Assembly (NCBI GenBank): GCA_964652825.1
Contig: CAZZCU010000006.1
Span: forward strand, 39,708-103,707
DNA from: CAZZCU01 sp964652825
Lineage (GTDB): Bacteria > Bdellovibrionota_B > Oligoflexia > Oligoflexales > CAZZCU01
DNA: 64,000 nucleotides
Reading direction: 5' to 3'
In this document: positions 29,345 through 38,576 of the stretch, in pieces
Numbering within the stretch: the stretch's first letter is position 1
Layout of the letters: every line of letters begins with the position of its first letter
Position numbers and translations under genes: made by a program
Notes under the pieces: model-generated
Database searches by the model: none
What the model saw: the letters and a program-made list of their open reading frames with translations, nothing else
What the model was told of the DNA's origin: nothing

Positions 29345-30412
29345 GTGAGCAGCGAAAATCAGAAGACGGATACCAACGTAAGCGGCGATGCGCCCGTACC
29401 CTATGGCGTCGTTGATTTTGGGCAACAGCTTAAAGCCTGTCGCGAACAAGCGGGTTATTCCGCTGAGCAAGTTGCCTTATTAACCCGGATTTCCATTCCT
29501 TATATTTATGCGCTTGAGGCTGGCAAGATGGCGGATTTGCCTGCGGATGTCTTCGTTCGCGGCTTTATTCGTAATGTCTGCCGAGCCTATGGCGTGGATT
29601 CGGTGAAATTTATCGCCGACTTTGAGCGTGCTCTGCAGCCGCCGCCCGTGGTGGTGGAGCCTGAGGCAACGGTTGCAGCTCCCAGCGTTGCGGCCCCGAC
29701 GATTAAAGACAAAGACGATTCAGGCGCCGCCGTCATCAGATCTCGCTTATCCAGGATGCAGCAGATCGCTTTAATCGTTGGCGTGGCGGTGATCGGTGTT
29801 TGGTTCTGGGCGCGGCAACAAGATGATCAATCGCGAGTGGAAGAAATGGTTGCTGAGACGCCGGCGTCAGCCACCGCTGATATCCCCGAAGTCACGGCGT
29901 CCACGCCTTTGCCGGATGCCGCGACGGAGACAGCTGACACGACAACGACGACGGACACCGCAGTGATAAATGCTGAGAATGCCAGTGCCGCTAGCGAGTT
30001 GGCGGCGGAACTGGTCGAGGCCGAGAATCTCGCGATCATTGCCGACGTAACGCAGCCAAGAGAAGCACCCAAACCTGCGCCTGCGGAACCCGTTGAGCCA
30101 CCGGTTGCGGCAGCGCCACCTGTAGTCGCTGTTGCAGAGGCAGCTGGTGATGGTGAACAGGTCGTAGAAATTGTCGTCAAAACGCCGGTTCGCGTTCGCG
30201 TTAAGTTGGATAAGCAGGGCGTGGAAACACACGAGCTGGAGCCGCGCACTTATACCTATAAATTTCAGGATCATGCCGAGCTTTTGATTTTCAATGCTGC
30301 CGCGGTTGGGGTGAGCTTCAATGGTCGGCCGCTTGGCAGTCTTGGCAGCAATGGGCGGGTGCGGCGCTTGAGCTTCGCGGCAGCTCCCGAAAAAACCAAG
30401 GCAAATCTTTAG
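29345..30412 (+). CDS. rodZ: RodZ-like cytoskeletal protein (HTH + TM + DUF4115)
   Basis: 355 residues. An N-terminal Cro/CI-type helix-turn-helix (FGQQLKACREQAGYSAEQVALLTRISIPYIYALEAG, residues ~25-60) is the MreB-binding module of RodZ; PADVFVRGFIRNVCRAYGVD is the next conserved helix pair. One transmembrane helix (QIALIVGVAVIGVWFWARQQ, ~139-158) leads to a long Ala/Thr/Pro/Glu periplasmic linker and a C-terminal DUF4115 beta domain (VRVKLDKQGVETHELEPRTYTYKFQD). RodZ links MreB to the elongasome and sets rod shape. Start is GTG 29345. MreB and RodA are not in the window. Confidence 0.88.
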   Translation: MSSENQKTDTNVSGDAPVPYGVVDFGQQLKACREQAGYSAEQVALLTRISIPYIYALEAGKMADLPADVFVRGFIRNVCRAYGVDSVKFIADFERALQPPPVVVEPEATVAAPSVAAPTIKDKDDSGAAVIRSRLSRMQQIALIVGVAVIGVWFWARQQDDQSRVEEMVAETPASATADIPEVTASTPLPDAATETADTTTTTDTAVINAENASAASELAAELVEAENLAIIADVTQPREAPKPAPAEPVEPPVAAAPPVVAVAEAAGDGEQVVEIVVKTPVRVRVKLDKQGVETHELEPRTYTYKFQDHAELLIFNAAAVGVSFNGRPLGSLGSNGRVRRLSFAAAPEKTKANL

Positions 30413-30767
30413 TTTTTAGCTTTTCACCAAAGTCATTTCCTCCTGACATGATTAAAGTTTTTGGTCTTTTTACCGAACCCTGAAGTACAGGTTGTTTCAA
30501 CCTAGTGGAGACTCGGTAGGCTGGGGGCGGTTGATGTCCCCTGCGAAGACGAAGGCATGATCGTCAGATCATGGGAAGCGTGCAGGTCCAGGATGGACCA
30601 AATTGCCAAGAGGGCAGTTTCAGTATCTTCTTACCTATCAGCCTCACACATCGTCCTGGTATTCGTGCGCGTAACCGCCACTGGCGGGCCTGCCCGCGCG
30701 CCGTTTGTTCTTTCCATCCATACCCTTTTCTATTGCGCCCTCCGGTTAGCCCGGATATCCCTAGAGA
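30413..30767. other. 355-base non-coding stretch, possible structured RNA
   Basis: No convincing gene lies between rodZ and panC. The stretch contains an unusual series of short perfect hairpins: AGGTTG/CAACCT (30489-30503), GGGG/CCCC (~30523-30541), CATGATC/GATCATG with a four-base loop (30556-30573), GGTCCA/TGGACC (30585-30599), and CCGCC/GGCGG overlapping GCGGGC/GCCCGC (~30674-30697). The last is followed by GTTTGTTCTTT, a weak terminator-like end on the plus strand. The alternation of tight hairpins suggests a folded RNA of about 200 nt or a panC leader. I tested by eye for signatures of RNase P, SRP, tmRNA, 6S and common riboswitches and matched none. Confidence 0.4.
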
Positions 30768-31631
30768 ATGACTGATGATCTCCGTATTTTGATTAAGCCA
30801 GATGAGATGCGTTCGGTGGCTGCCAGCTGGCGACACGACGGCAAGCGCGTTGCGTTTGTACCGACGATGGGGGCATTGCATGCCGGTCATCTGGCGTTGG
30901 TGAAGCACGCGGCGACGTTGGCCGAGTATGTGGTCGTAAGCATTTTTGTGAACCCTTTGCAGTTTGGGCCACGAGAAGATTTCGCCAAATATCCGCGACC
31001 GTTGAAAGACGACGTTGCCTTGTTGCAGCAAGCGGGAGTCGCCGCGTTATTTTTGCCGACCGCCGCTGATATGTATCCGGAGAATTTTCATACGCGGGTT
31101 GGTAATATCGCCATGGCTGGTGATTTATGCGGTCGCTCGCGACCTGGACATTTTGAGGGCGTGTTAACCGTAGTGAATAAATTGCTTAATATCGTGCAGC
31201 CACACATGGCGGTATTCGGCAAGAAAGACTACCAACAGTGGCGCTTGATTGAGCGCATGGTGCTTGATCTATGTATGCCCGTTACCATTGTCGGACTCGA
31301 TACCGTGCGCGAAGCTGACGGCTTGGCAATGAGCAGTCGCAATCGCTATTTGGATTCCGAGGCGCGGCAGCAGGCAGTGGGGTTGAGCAAAGCCCTTCAG
31401 GCCGTGCAGAGCAAGTTTGCGGCTGGCGAGCGGCGTTCGGGCGAACTCGTGCGGATTTTTGAGCAGATGCTTGCCGACGCCAAGGGATTTACGTTGGACT
31501 ATATCGCTATTCGTCGTCAGCAGGATCTCAGTGAATTTGGTGATATGATTGATGCTCCCGCCGTAGCGCTGGCCGCCGCGATGTTGGGTGATGTGCGTTT
31601 GTTGGATAATTTGGAATTCAGCAGCCAGTGA
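30768..31631 (+). CDS. panC: pantothenate synthetase
   Basis: 287 residues. Condenses pantoate and beta-alanine through pantoyl-AMP, for coenzyme A synthesis. Nucleotidyltransferase motif VPTMGALHAGHLALVK, then VVSIFVNPLQFGPREDFAKYPR, the VFGKKDYQQW loop and the KMSKS-like region GLAMSSRNRYL are all present. Length normal. panB is not adjacent. It opens the run panC-plsB-rsgA-acyl-CoA dehydrogenase-36500. Confidence 0.96.
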   Translation: MTDDLRILIKPDEMRSVAASWRHDGKRVAFVPTMGALHAGHLALVKHAATLAEYVVVSIFVNPLQFGPREDFAKYPRPLKDDVALLQQAGVAALFLPTAADMYPENFHTRVGNIAMAGDLCGRSRPGHFEGVLTVVNKLLNIVQPHMAVFGKKDYQQWRLIERMVLDLCMPVTIVGLDTVREADGLAMSSRNRYLDSEARQQAVGLSKALQAVQSKFAAGERRSGELVRIFEQMLADAKGFTLDYIAIRRQQDLSEFGDMIDAPAVALAAAMLGDVRLLDNLEFSSQ

Positions 31632-31664
31632 TGTCATGGCTTTTGCTTATTATGTTGGATTAAT

Positions 31665-34118
31665 ATGCGGTTGTTCTGGCGCTTAGGGCGGATACTTTAC
31701 TGGTGGATTAAAGCGAACGTCTTACCTAAAGACCCTCGGCATAATATTCAATTAACCGACGACGCGCCGATCATTTATGTTCTGCCACGCAAGTCCTACA
31801 GCGATCTGCTGATATTGGACGAAGAGTGTGCGCGTTACGGTTTGGCGCAGCCGCGCAAAGCGATCAAGTCGCTGCTGACTCCCAACGACGCTGCTTATAT
31901 GTATCTTGGCACGCTTGGTTTATGGGCGCCGCGTCGCGTACGCAAAGAGCCGCCGCCACCGCTGGTGAAATTAATCCGTAAGTTGGAAGAAGATCCGAAT
32001 TTTAATGTTCAGATCGTACCGGTTTCCATTATCTGGGGTCGCAACCCAGGGCGTGATGAACGTTCGTGGTTCAAATTGCTTTTCCCCGACGATGAACATG
32101 CCGGCATATTACAAAAATTATTTATTATCCTGGCGCAGGGACAAAACGTTCTTGTGCGTTTCGGCGATAAGATTTGGTTGCGGGAGTTGGTCGCCGAGGG
32201 TGCCGGCGCGCAGGAGACCGCGCGCAAGCTGCGGCGCATTTTACGCGTTCACTTTCGTACGCAACGCAACGTCATCCTCGGGCCGAAGCTTTACGATCGC
32301 GCACGCGTGCTTGAGACTCTGATCGCCTCGCGTCCCATGCAGGCGGCGATCGATGCCGAGATGCGAGCAAAAGGTAGCAAGCGCGATAAGGTCGAAGCCA
32401 AGGCGCGGCATTATTTTCGCGAGATGTCATCCGCGCAAACGCATGCGGCTATTCGCTTTTTGGATCTGCTGCTTAGCTGGTTGTGGAACAAAAAATTCGA
32501 TGGTCTGGTTATTGAGCACGATGCGCGTTTGCAACAGTGCGCAGATCGCGGCGAAGTTATTTGCGCGGCGAGTCATCGTAGTCACTTTGATTACCTGCTG
32601 CTGGGTTATGTTATGTACTATCGTGGTCTGACGGTGCCGCATACGGGTGCCGGAATTAATCTGAATTTTTGGCCGGTCGGACCGTTATTGCGTCGGGGCG
32701 GCGCGTTTTTTCTGCGGCGCAGTTTCAAGGGCAATCGCCTGTACACAACGGCTTTCAATGAGTACATGCATTATCTGCTGACCAAAGGCTACCCGATGAC
32801 TTTCTATCCGGAAGGCGGGCGAAGCCGGACCGGGCGTCTGCTCGATCCGAAAACCGGGATGCTGTCGATGATCATGCATAGTTATTTGCGCGATCCGCGC
32901 CGTGACTACGCGATTCTGCCGGTGTATATCGCTTATGATCGCGTCGTCGAAATCCAAAGTTACTTAAAGGAGCTGCGTGGTACGGCGAAAACCAAGGAGT
33001 CGGCAGGGCAGTTGATCGGTGCGCGTAAATTGTTGAAGACGCCGTTTGGACGCGCTTACCTGGGATTCTCTGAGCCGTTATGGTTGTCAAAATTCCTCGA
33101 TCAGCATCAACCGGATTGGCGCAACTATGATGTCGCCAGTGAGTTGAAGCCGACTTGGATGAATAGCGTGGTCGCCAAGCTCTCGCGCGAAGTTATGCGG
33201 CGCATCAATGCAACGGCAGTGGTGAATCCGGTCGCTTTAGTCGCGTCATTGCTTTTGGCTAATCCGCAGCGGGCGATGGCGGAAGAAGATTTCATCAAAT
33301 CGATTGAACTTATTGTCAAAGTTCTGCGCCAAATTGCTTACAGTCCTCACGTTGTTTATCCGCGACTTTCCGGCAAAGAGATGATCGCTGCTTGTGAACG
33401 TGTCTCGCCGGTCTCCCGGTTTGCGCATCCGACTGGTGATGTGATCTATCTTGGCGAAGTCGACGGCATCGTTATGTCGTATTATCGCAATAATATTTTG
33501 CATCTTTTTGCGTTGCCGTCGCTGATCGCCAGTTTCTTTCAATATAATGAAGTTCTGACGTTGACCGAGATTGTTGCCGGTACACGGGAGATTTATCCGT
33601 TCCTGCGTGAAGAGTTATTCCTGTGCTATGAGACTGATGATATCCATACGGCTGTTGAGGATCATGTGGATGCCTTTGTCGATTGTGGTTTGCTGACACG
33701 CGATGAGTTTGGCTCGCTGATGCGACCTGATGTCGCGAGCGATGCGTTTATCACACTGCGTTTAATCGGGCGGGCGTTGGGGCATGTTTTTGAACGTTAC
33801 AGTATTTCGGCGGTGCTGATGTGTCAGCAGTTTCAAAAATCGCAGCCGATCCAGCGCGAGGTTTTTGAGGCCGCTTGTCAGCAGTTGGCGCAGCGTATGT
33901 CCATCTTGGGCGGTGTCAATGACACCGAATATTATGATCGCAGCTTGTACAAGAGCTATGTGGATATGCTGAGAACCATGGGCTATGTCGAAATCAACGA
34001 GGATGGCATGTTGACCGCGCGTGCCCGCGTCTGCGAACTGTCGGCAAAACTCACCAAATTGCTTAGTTCTGATATTCAGCAAAGCATTGCCCGCACTGCC
34101 GTTACGACTAAAGGTTAA
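31665..34118 (+). CDS. plsB: glycerol-3-phosphate 1-O-acyltransferase PlsB
   Basis: 817 residues, the size of the gammaproteobacterial PlsB. It acylates glycerol-3-phosphate at the inner membrane as the first step of phospholipid synthesis. Acyltransferase motif I HRSHFD is near residue 304, followed by GAGINLNFWPVGPLLRRGGAFFLRRS and motif III FYPEGGRSRTGR near 380, then ILPVYIAYDRVVE. The large N-terminal region and C-terminal domain are both intact. A PlsX/PlsY route is not visible here. Start ATG 31665; rsgA begins three bases after the stop. Confidence 0.94.
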   Translation: MRLFWRLGRILYWWIKANVLPKDPRHNIQLTDDAPIIYVLPRKSYSDLLILDEECARYGLAQPRKAIKSLLTPNDAAYMYLGTLGLWAPRRVRKEPPPPLVKLIRKLEEDPNFNVQIVPVSIIWGRNPGRDERSWFKLLFPDDEHAGILQKLFIILAQGQNVLVRFGDKIWLRELVAEGAGAQETARKLRRILRVHFRTQRNVILGPKLYDRARVLETLIASRPMQAAIDAEMRAKGSKRDKVEAKARHYFREMSSAQTHAAIRFLDLLLSWLWNKKFDGLVIEHDARLQQCADRGEVICAASHRSHFDYLLLGYVMYYRGLTVPHTGAGINLNFWPVGPLLRRGGAFFLRRSFKGNRLYTTAFNEYMHYLLTKGYPMTFYPEGGRSRTGRLLDPKTGMLSMIMHSYLRDPRRDYAILPVYIAYDRVVEIQSYLKELRGTAKTKESAGQLIGARKLLKTPFGRAYLGFSEPLWLSKFLDQHQPDWRNYDVASELKPTWMNSVVAKLSREVMRRINATAVVNPVALVASLLLANPQRAMAEEDFIKSIELIVKVLRQIAYSPHVVYPRLSGKEMIAACERVSPVSRFAHPTGDVIYLGEVDGIVMSYYRNNILHLFALPSLIASFFQYNEVLTLTEIVAGTREIYPFLREELFLCYETDDIHTAVEDHVDAFVDCGLLTRDEFGSLMRPDVASDAFITLRLIGRALGHVFERYSISAVLMCQQFQKSQPIQREVFEAACQQLAQRMSILGGVNDTEYYDRSLYKSYVDMLRTMGYVEINEDGMLTARARVCELSAKLTKLLSSDIQQSIARTAVTTKG

Positions 34119-34121
34119 GCG

Positions 34122-35309
34122 ATGGCTAAGTGGCGTTATCGTGAAGGGCAAAACACCGATCATTTGGAAAAGGTCGGTAAAATTCGCAAAAGCAGAGCCC
34201 GTAAAAAATATAGCGATCGCGCCGAGGATTTTGAGCTACCCGAGAGCGAATGGTCAACTATTGAGGGCGAGGGATTATTTAAGGCGCGGGTGGTAGAGGT
34301 TCACAAACGTTATGCGTTTGTCTCTGTCGAGGAGATTCCGCTCCAGATCAATACGCGCGATGTCTGGCTGGCGACAGTGGCGCGTAAGTTTTTGGTTGGT
34401 GAACGCGGTGAGCGTAACTTTGTTTGTGTCGGTGATCGCGTTTTATGTCGTCCAGCCGATGAGAGCGAGAGGCAAACGCGCGAGGATCTGCCGCAGTGTG
34501 CGATCCTTCATCGTACACCTCGCAACTCTACGATAGCTCGTTTGGATCCAGGTCATGCCGAACGGATGCACGTGCTTGCCAGTAATGTCGATCACATGCT
34601 GGTCGTCGCCAGTTATCTGGCGCCGAAGGTAAGGTGGGGCTTGATTGATCGATGTCTGGTAATGGCTGAGTACCAGGGCATACCAGCTTCGATTGTTCTT
34701 AATAAGAGCGATTTGCTGGCGACCGCCGACCAGGAGTTCGTTGATGATTGCGCTCGTCGTATCGAAAATTATCGTAGCATCGGTTATCCGGTTTATAGTT
34801 TGCAGCTTAACGGTGAGGGTGTCACCGAGGACCCGCAATTCCAGCGCATTGTCGAGAGCATGCATCGCCATATCAATCTGGTCATGGGGCATTCCGGTGT
34901 TGGTAAATCATCGCTAGTTAATCATCTTCGTCCGGAGCTGGAGCAAATGGTCGAGCCCGAGTCCGATATCTTTTATAAGGGTCGCCATACCACGACGTTT
35001 GCCAGCTTGCTGCGCCTGGGTGTTGGTGGTTACGTTGTGGATACGCCGGGTGTGCGAAGTTTTGCGATTGGTGAAATCGACGCTATTCAGTTGACGCATT
35101 GTTTTCGCGATTTTCGTCCTTATCTGGGGCGTTGCAAATTTAGAGAGTGTCAGCATGTGGATCAGCCGGATTGTGCGGTTCGCGAAGCCGTTGACCTTGG
35201 TCATATTGCGGCGTGGAGGTATCGTTCATTTTTAGGTATCTTGTCTGGCGAGACCGGTCGCGAAGGACGTGTTCGCGAACTGGATCTGGATGACTCCGAT
35301 GAGTCTTAG
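34122..35309 (+). CDS. rsgA: small ribosomal subunit biogenesis GTPase
   Basis: 395 residues. Circularly permuted GTPase that checks maturation of the 30S decoding centre. N-terminal OB fold with a basic leader (KVGKIRKSRARKKYSDR), G4 motif LNKSDL preceding G1 GHSGVGKSSLVNHL (~residue 256) and G3 DTPGVRSF, then the zinc site built by CKFRECQHVDQPDCAV. The ~70-residue basic N-terminal extension is long but seen in proteobacterial RsgA. Three bases after plsB. Confidence 0.95.
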   Translation: MAKWRYREGQNTDHLEKVGKIRKSRARKKYSDRAEDFELPESEWSTIEGEGLFKARVVEVHKRYAFVSVEEIPLQINTRDVWLATVARKFLVGERGERNFVCVGDRVLCRPADESERQTREDLPQCAILHRTPRNSTIARLDPGHAERMHVLASNVDHMLVVASYLAPKVRWGLIDRCLVMAEYQGIPASIVLNKSDLLATADQEFVDDCARRIENYRSIGYPVYSLQLNGEGVTEDPQFQRIVESMHRHINLVMGHSGVGKSSLVNHLRPELEQMVEPESDIFYKGRHTTTFASLLRLGVGGYVVDTPGVRSFAIGEIDAIQLTHCFRDFRPYLGRCKFRECQHVDQPDCAVREAVDLGHIAAWRYRSFLGILSGETGREGRVRELDLDDSDES

Positions 35310-35329
35310 TTCAAACTCACGAGGTAGTA

Positions 35330-36490
35330 ATGGCATACGAATTTTCTGATTCCGAAGAGCTGGCTATTCTGCGACAAACGGTTCGTGGATTTGCCGAGAA
35401 AGAAATTGCTCCGCGTGCGCATGCCTTGGATGAAAAAGAAGAGTTTTCGACCGAGTTAACCAAAGCGATGGGTGATCTTGGTTTGTTCGGCACTATTGTC
35501 AGCGAAAAATACGGCGGCCAGGGTATGGACTATTTGTCTTATATCGTCGCCGTCGAGGAATTAGCGCGCGTGGATGGCTCGCAGGCCGCCACCATCGCGG
35601 CGCATAACAGCTTGGGCGCCGGTCCATTGTATTATTACGGTACTGAGGAGCAGAAGAAAAAGTTTTTGCCGGGATTATGTACCGGCGAAGCCATGTGGGC
35701 TTTTGGTTTGACTGAAGCGGGCGCTGGTAGTGATGCGCAGGCCAGCAAAACGACCGCTACCTACGACGCCGCCAACAAAGAGTGGGTGATCAACGGCAGC
35801 AAGATTTGGATTACCAACAGTGCTTGCGAAATCACCGCGGGTATCACGGTGCAAGCAGTGAGCGGCCGTAAATCCGACGGTCGGGCCGAGCTCTCGTGCT
35901 TTCTGGTTCCCGCTGATGCTAAAGGTCTAACGCGCCGTGCCATGAAGGGCAAAATGATGTGGCGTTCGTCCAATACCGGCGAATTGTATTTTGATCAGGT
36001 GCGCGTTCCGGAATCGATGATGCTTGGACAAAAGGGTCAGGGCTTCAAGATCATGATGGAGACTTTAGATAACGGCCGTTTGTCGATCGGCGCCATGGGT
36101 TTGGGCTTGGCCAAAGGTGCGTTGGAAATGACGTTAAAATATGCCAAAGAGCGGGTTACCTTTGGCGTGCCGCTAACGAAGCACCAGGCGATCGCATTTA
36201 AGTTGGCGGAGATGGCTACGCGTGTAGAAGCCGCGGAGTCACTACTTTACAAGGCATGTTGGCTTAAGCAGAATCATCTGCCGTTTGGCAAAGTAGCGGC
36301 GATGGCGAAACTCTATTGTTCAGAAGTCGCCGAGTTTTGTGCGCGCGAAGGCCAGCAAACTTTCGGCGGATATGGTTTAATGAAAGAGTATCCCATCGAA
36401 AGATTTTATCGCGATGCGGCGCTGCTGCGTATAGGCGAGGGTACAAGCGAGATTCAACGATTGGTGATTTCACGATACCTAGGCTGTTAA
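35330..36490 (+). CDS. acyl-CoA dehydrogenase
   Basis: 386 residues. FAD/substrate motifs WAFGLTEAGAGSDAQA and EWVINGSKIWITNSA; NGRLSIGAMGLGLAKGAL; and the C-terminal FGGYGLMKEYPIERFYRDAALLRIGEGTSEIQ with catalytic Glu370. Closer to the short-chain (butyryl-CoA) type by its GEGTSEIQ end, but specificity is inferred. Paralogue of the gene at 18763 with roughly the same length. It starts 20 bases after rsgA; no electron-transfer flavoprotein genes are nearby. Confidence 0.94.
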   Translation: MAYEFSDSEELAILRQTVRGFAEKEIAPRAHALDEKEEFSTELTKAMGDLGLFGTIVSEKYGGQGMDYLSYIVAVEELARVDGSQAATIAAHNSLGAGPLYYYGTEEQKKKFLPGLCTGEAMWAFGLTEAGAGSDAQASKTTATYDAANKEWVINGSKIWITNSACEITAGITVQAVSGRKSDGRAELSCFLVPADAKGLTRRAMKGKMMWRSSNTGELYFDQVRVPESMMLGQKGQGFKIMMETLDNGRLSIGAMGLGLAKGALEMTLKYAKERVTFGVPLTKHQAIAFKLAEMATRVEAAESLLYKACWLKQNHLPFGKVAAMAKLYCSEVAEFCAREGQQTFGGYGLMKEYPIERFYRDAALLRIGEGTSEIQRLVISRYLGC

Positions 36491-36499
36491 CGGTCGCTC

Positions 36500-37516
36500 A
36501 TGGTTGTGCGTTCTTATTTGCTGGCTTTTCTCGCGGCTTTGTTAGCGTCGTCGTTGAATGGTTGTGTAGCCGCCTGGCTCGGTTTGGGCTCCTATTACGA
36601 TGATCGAACGATTACCGTCAAAACCTTAAATTTATTTAATCAGCGCCAAATCGGCTCGAATGCCAAGGTTGCCTGGCAGGGTGATTGGATCTTGCGGCGT
36701 TTTCGGCTCGGTCTGATTGATGCTGAGCTGCGACAATCCAAGCCTGATATTTTTATCGTTCAGGAAATGATGGAGCGGGAGCAAAGTCCTTCGGAATACG
36801 ATCAGAGTATTCTGAACGCGGGAGCATTGTTTGGTTATGACTGGATGACGGTCCCCACCAATCAATACAGCGATACTGGCGAGACCGAGTTGTTGGGTGT
36901 CGCGGTTGGTTCGCCGCTTAAACTCGGTCAGTTTCGCGAAGACGCCGGCAAGCAACGAACATATTGGTCGATCGGTAACGATGGGCATGTCATGCTTACC
37001 GCTATCGAAGCTGAAGGCCAGTTGATTTCGTTGTTTAATGTGCAGATGCCGCAAAAATCGTACGAGAATTTGCTCTGGTACACGTTTTTGCGGGATGTGA
37101 TCGTCGAACATTTGCGCAAGAATCGTGCTTGTCCGAAACGGGTGATTGTTGCCGGTTATTTGCCTGGTGATCCGAATGCACCACGAATCAGTGATTTTTT
37201 GAGTAGCTTGGCTTTAAAAGATGTTTCGCGCGGTACCTGCAATATTGATTCGGAGTGTTTTACCGCCACTCATGACAATCAGATTTTTGCCGCGGTTGCC
37301 GATCCCTCCGAACCGATAGCGCACGTTGATCGTATCCTGGTGCATGAAGATGTTTATATCTATGCCAGCGGCATTGATTTTCGCTCGACTGATTCCAATA
37401 TCCCATATGCCAAGCAGTTTGGACTAGCCAAGCTCTGGCCGAGCAAGCGCTTTGGTTGGGGGGCAACCTTCAGATTGCCGCGCTGCGGTGATACGGATTT
37501 TCTGACTCAGCTTTAA
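36500..37516 (+). CDS. exo/endonuclease/phosphatase-fold lipoprotein, catalytic residues lost
   Basis: 338 residues with an N-terminal hydrophobic signal ending SLNGC, so exported and possibly lipidated. The body follows the EEP (DNase I-like) strand order: VKTLNLFNQ, PDIFIVQEM (metal-binding Glu kept), LISLFNVQMPQ, VIVAGYLPGDPN, HVDRILV and WPSKRFGWGATFRL. In active members these read NxHL, GDFN and SDHxG; here the first His is Gln, the GDFN Asp/Asn are displaced, and the final Asp-His is Lys-Arg. It is therefore probably not a nuclease or phosphatase. Last gene of the panC run; four-base antisense overlap with the response regulator. Confidence 0.62.
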   Translation: MVVRSYLLAFLAALLASSLNGCVAAWLGLGSYYDDRTITVKTLNLFNQRQIGSNAKVAWQGDWILRRFRLGLIDAELRQSKPDIFIVQEMMEREQSPSEYDQSILNAGALFGYDWMTVPTNQYSDTGETELLGVAVGSPLKLGQFREDAGKQRTYWSIGNDGHVMLTAIEAEGQLISLFNVQMPQKSYENLLWYTFLRDVIVEHLRKNRACPKRVIVAGYLPGDPNAPRISDFLSSLALKDVSRGTCNIDSECFTATHDNQIFAAVADPSEPIAHVDRILVHEDVYIYASGIDFRSTDSNIPYAKQFGLAKLWPSKRFGWGATFRLPRCGDTDFLTQL

Positions 37517-37896
37517 GTATTTGCCTGTGCGTATTTCTTCGCCAGAGTTGTCAGTTGTTCTTTGATTTTGTCAAACTGCAGGAATGGTTTTTGGATGACT
37601 GCGGCGGCGCCCTTGCTTACCAGTGCTTGAACTTGCAGGTCAGTGATGCTGAGGCCGGTGCTGATTACAACCGGCGGCGGATTTGCCCGTGTCTGTGCGG
37701 CGGCAAGTACCTCGTGTCCTGAGGCATGTGGCATCAATAAGTCGGTAATGATGATATCGAATTTTTCTTGTTTAACCAGGCGCACAGCGTCTTTGGGATC
37801 CGTGCAGATGTGTACTTGCCAATCGGGCTCCAGCAGAAAGCTGAGTGCCATGGCGACATCGGGTTCATCATCGATAAGCAGGGCGTGTAAGCGCAT
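37513..37896 (-). CDS. single-domain response regulator (receiver only)
   Basis: 127 residues, one receiver domain and nothing else. Acid pocket LLIDDEPD, phospho-acceptor Asp in IIITDLLMP, switch residue Thr in VVISTG and Lys in AAVIQKPF are all present, so it should be phosphorylatable. No output domain and no histidine kinase adjacent, so it probably works by protein-protein contact in a phosphorelay or chemotaxis-like circuit. Its end overlaps the convergent 36500 gene by four bases. Confidence 0.9.
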   Translation of the reverse strand: MRLHALLIDDEPDVAMALSFLLEPDWQVHICTDPKDAVRLVKQEKFDIIITDLLMPHASGHEVLAAAQTRANPPPVVISTGLSITDLQVQALVSKGAAAVIQKPFLQFDKIKEQLTTLAKKYAQANT

Positions 37897-37921
37897 GGCA
37901 GATTCACCTCCCGAGCTGCCG

Positions 37922-38524
37922 TCAATGCATTCTGTAAGTCAGGCCGGCGGCCGTCTCCAGGGCATGTAACTCGTTGGTCTTGGTCCCGCGCCAGCGGTCC
38001 GTGCGCACGTGCAGACTGAATCTTCGGCCGAGATGATGAGATAACATCACAACCAGGCCGGCGCCTACTTCTGTTTCATATTTTGAATAACGCGAGATGG
38101 GCAAACTACTTTTGGTTGCCGGCATCATGTAAGAGAAACGGGCGCCGACCAGCAAATACGTGGGATGATACAGACGAATGACTCTTAGTGTCTCATGTCC
38201 GAAAGAAAAATATGATAGCTCGGTTTGCTCGGGTGTATTTTCGTGCAGACTACGGAAACCCAAGGAGACGCCCATGATCCAGTTGGGATCATAAAAGTAA
38301 CGGAAACCAACCATATACGTCGGCTTGCCCGGTAAGAAACGGTTATTGGTATGTAGCAACGGGCGATTTTGATTAGCTTCGATGTACCAACTGTTTTTTG
38401 CAAAAGCCGGCTCTCCTGAGACGAACGGCTTTGAACTTACATATTCATGCCCGTATGCGTGGGTGAAATTTAGTGCAAGCAGAGTCAAAATTAAGTAACG
38501 TAATGCAGTTATAGCCACTTTCAT
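37922..38524 (-). CDS. putative outer-membrane beta-barrel protein
   Basis: 200 residues from ATG 38524, which opens a signal peptide (MKVAITALRYLILTLLALNFTHAYG); the frame's longer reading from 38740 is shadow of the divergent gene. The mature part shows alternating hydrophobic strands with aromatic ends (YMVGFRYFYDPNWIMGVSLGFRSL, LLVGARFSYMMP, VGAGLVVMLSHHLGRRFSLHVRTDRW), typical of small eight-stranded barrels. No named family recognised. AGGA abuts the ATG with little spacing, so the start is not certain. Divergent from the O-antigen ligase-like gene with about 50 bases between. Confidence 0.6.
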   Translation of the reverse strand: MKVAITALRYLILTLLALNFTHAYGHEYVSSKPFVSGEPAFAKNSWYIEANQNRPLLHTNNRFLPGKPTYMVGFRYFYDPNWIMGVSLGFRSLHENTPEQTELSYFSFGHETLRVIRLYHPTYLLVGARFSYMMPATKSSLPISRYSKYETEVGAGLVVMLSHHLGRRFSLHVRTDRWRGTKTNELHALETAAGLTYRMH

Positions 38525-38576
38525 TCCTAAGTAATTGCTGGCGACATGCTTCTTTTTATACCTTTTGTTAGTTGAT

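Noticed and set aside
30672..30684. GCCACTG resembling a cobalamin riboswitch box
   Set aside because: It is part of the CCGCC/GGCGG hairpin and none of the other cobalamin riboswitch boxes is nearby.
30557..30775. 72-codon frame in the rodZ-panC gap
   Set aside because: Overlaps the panC start, lacks a ribosome site and consists of the hairpin sequences; more likely RNA or non-coding.
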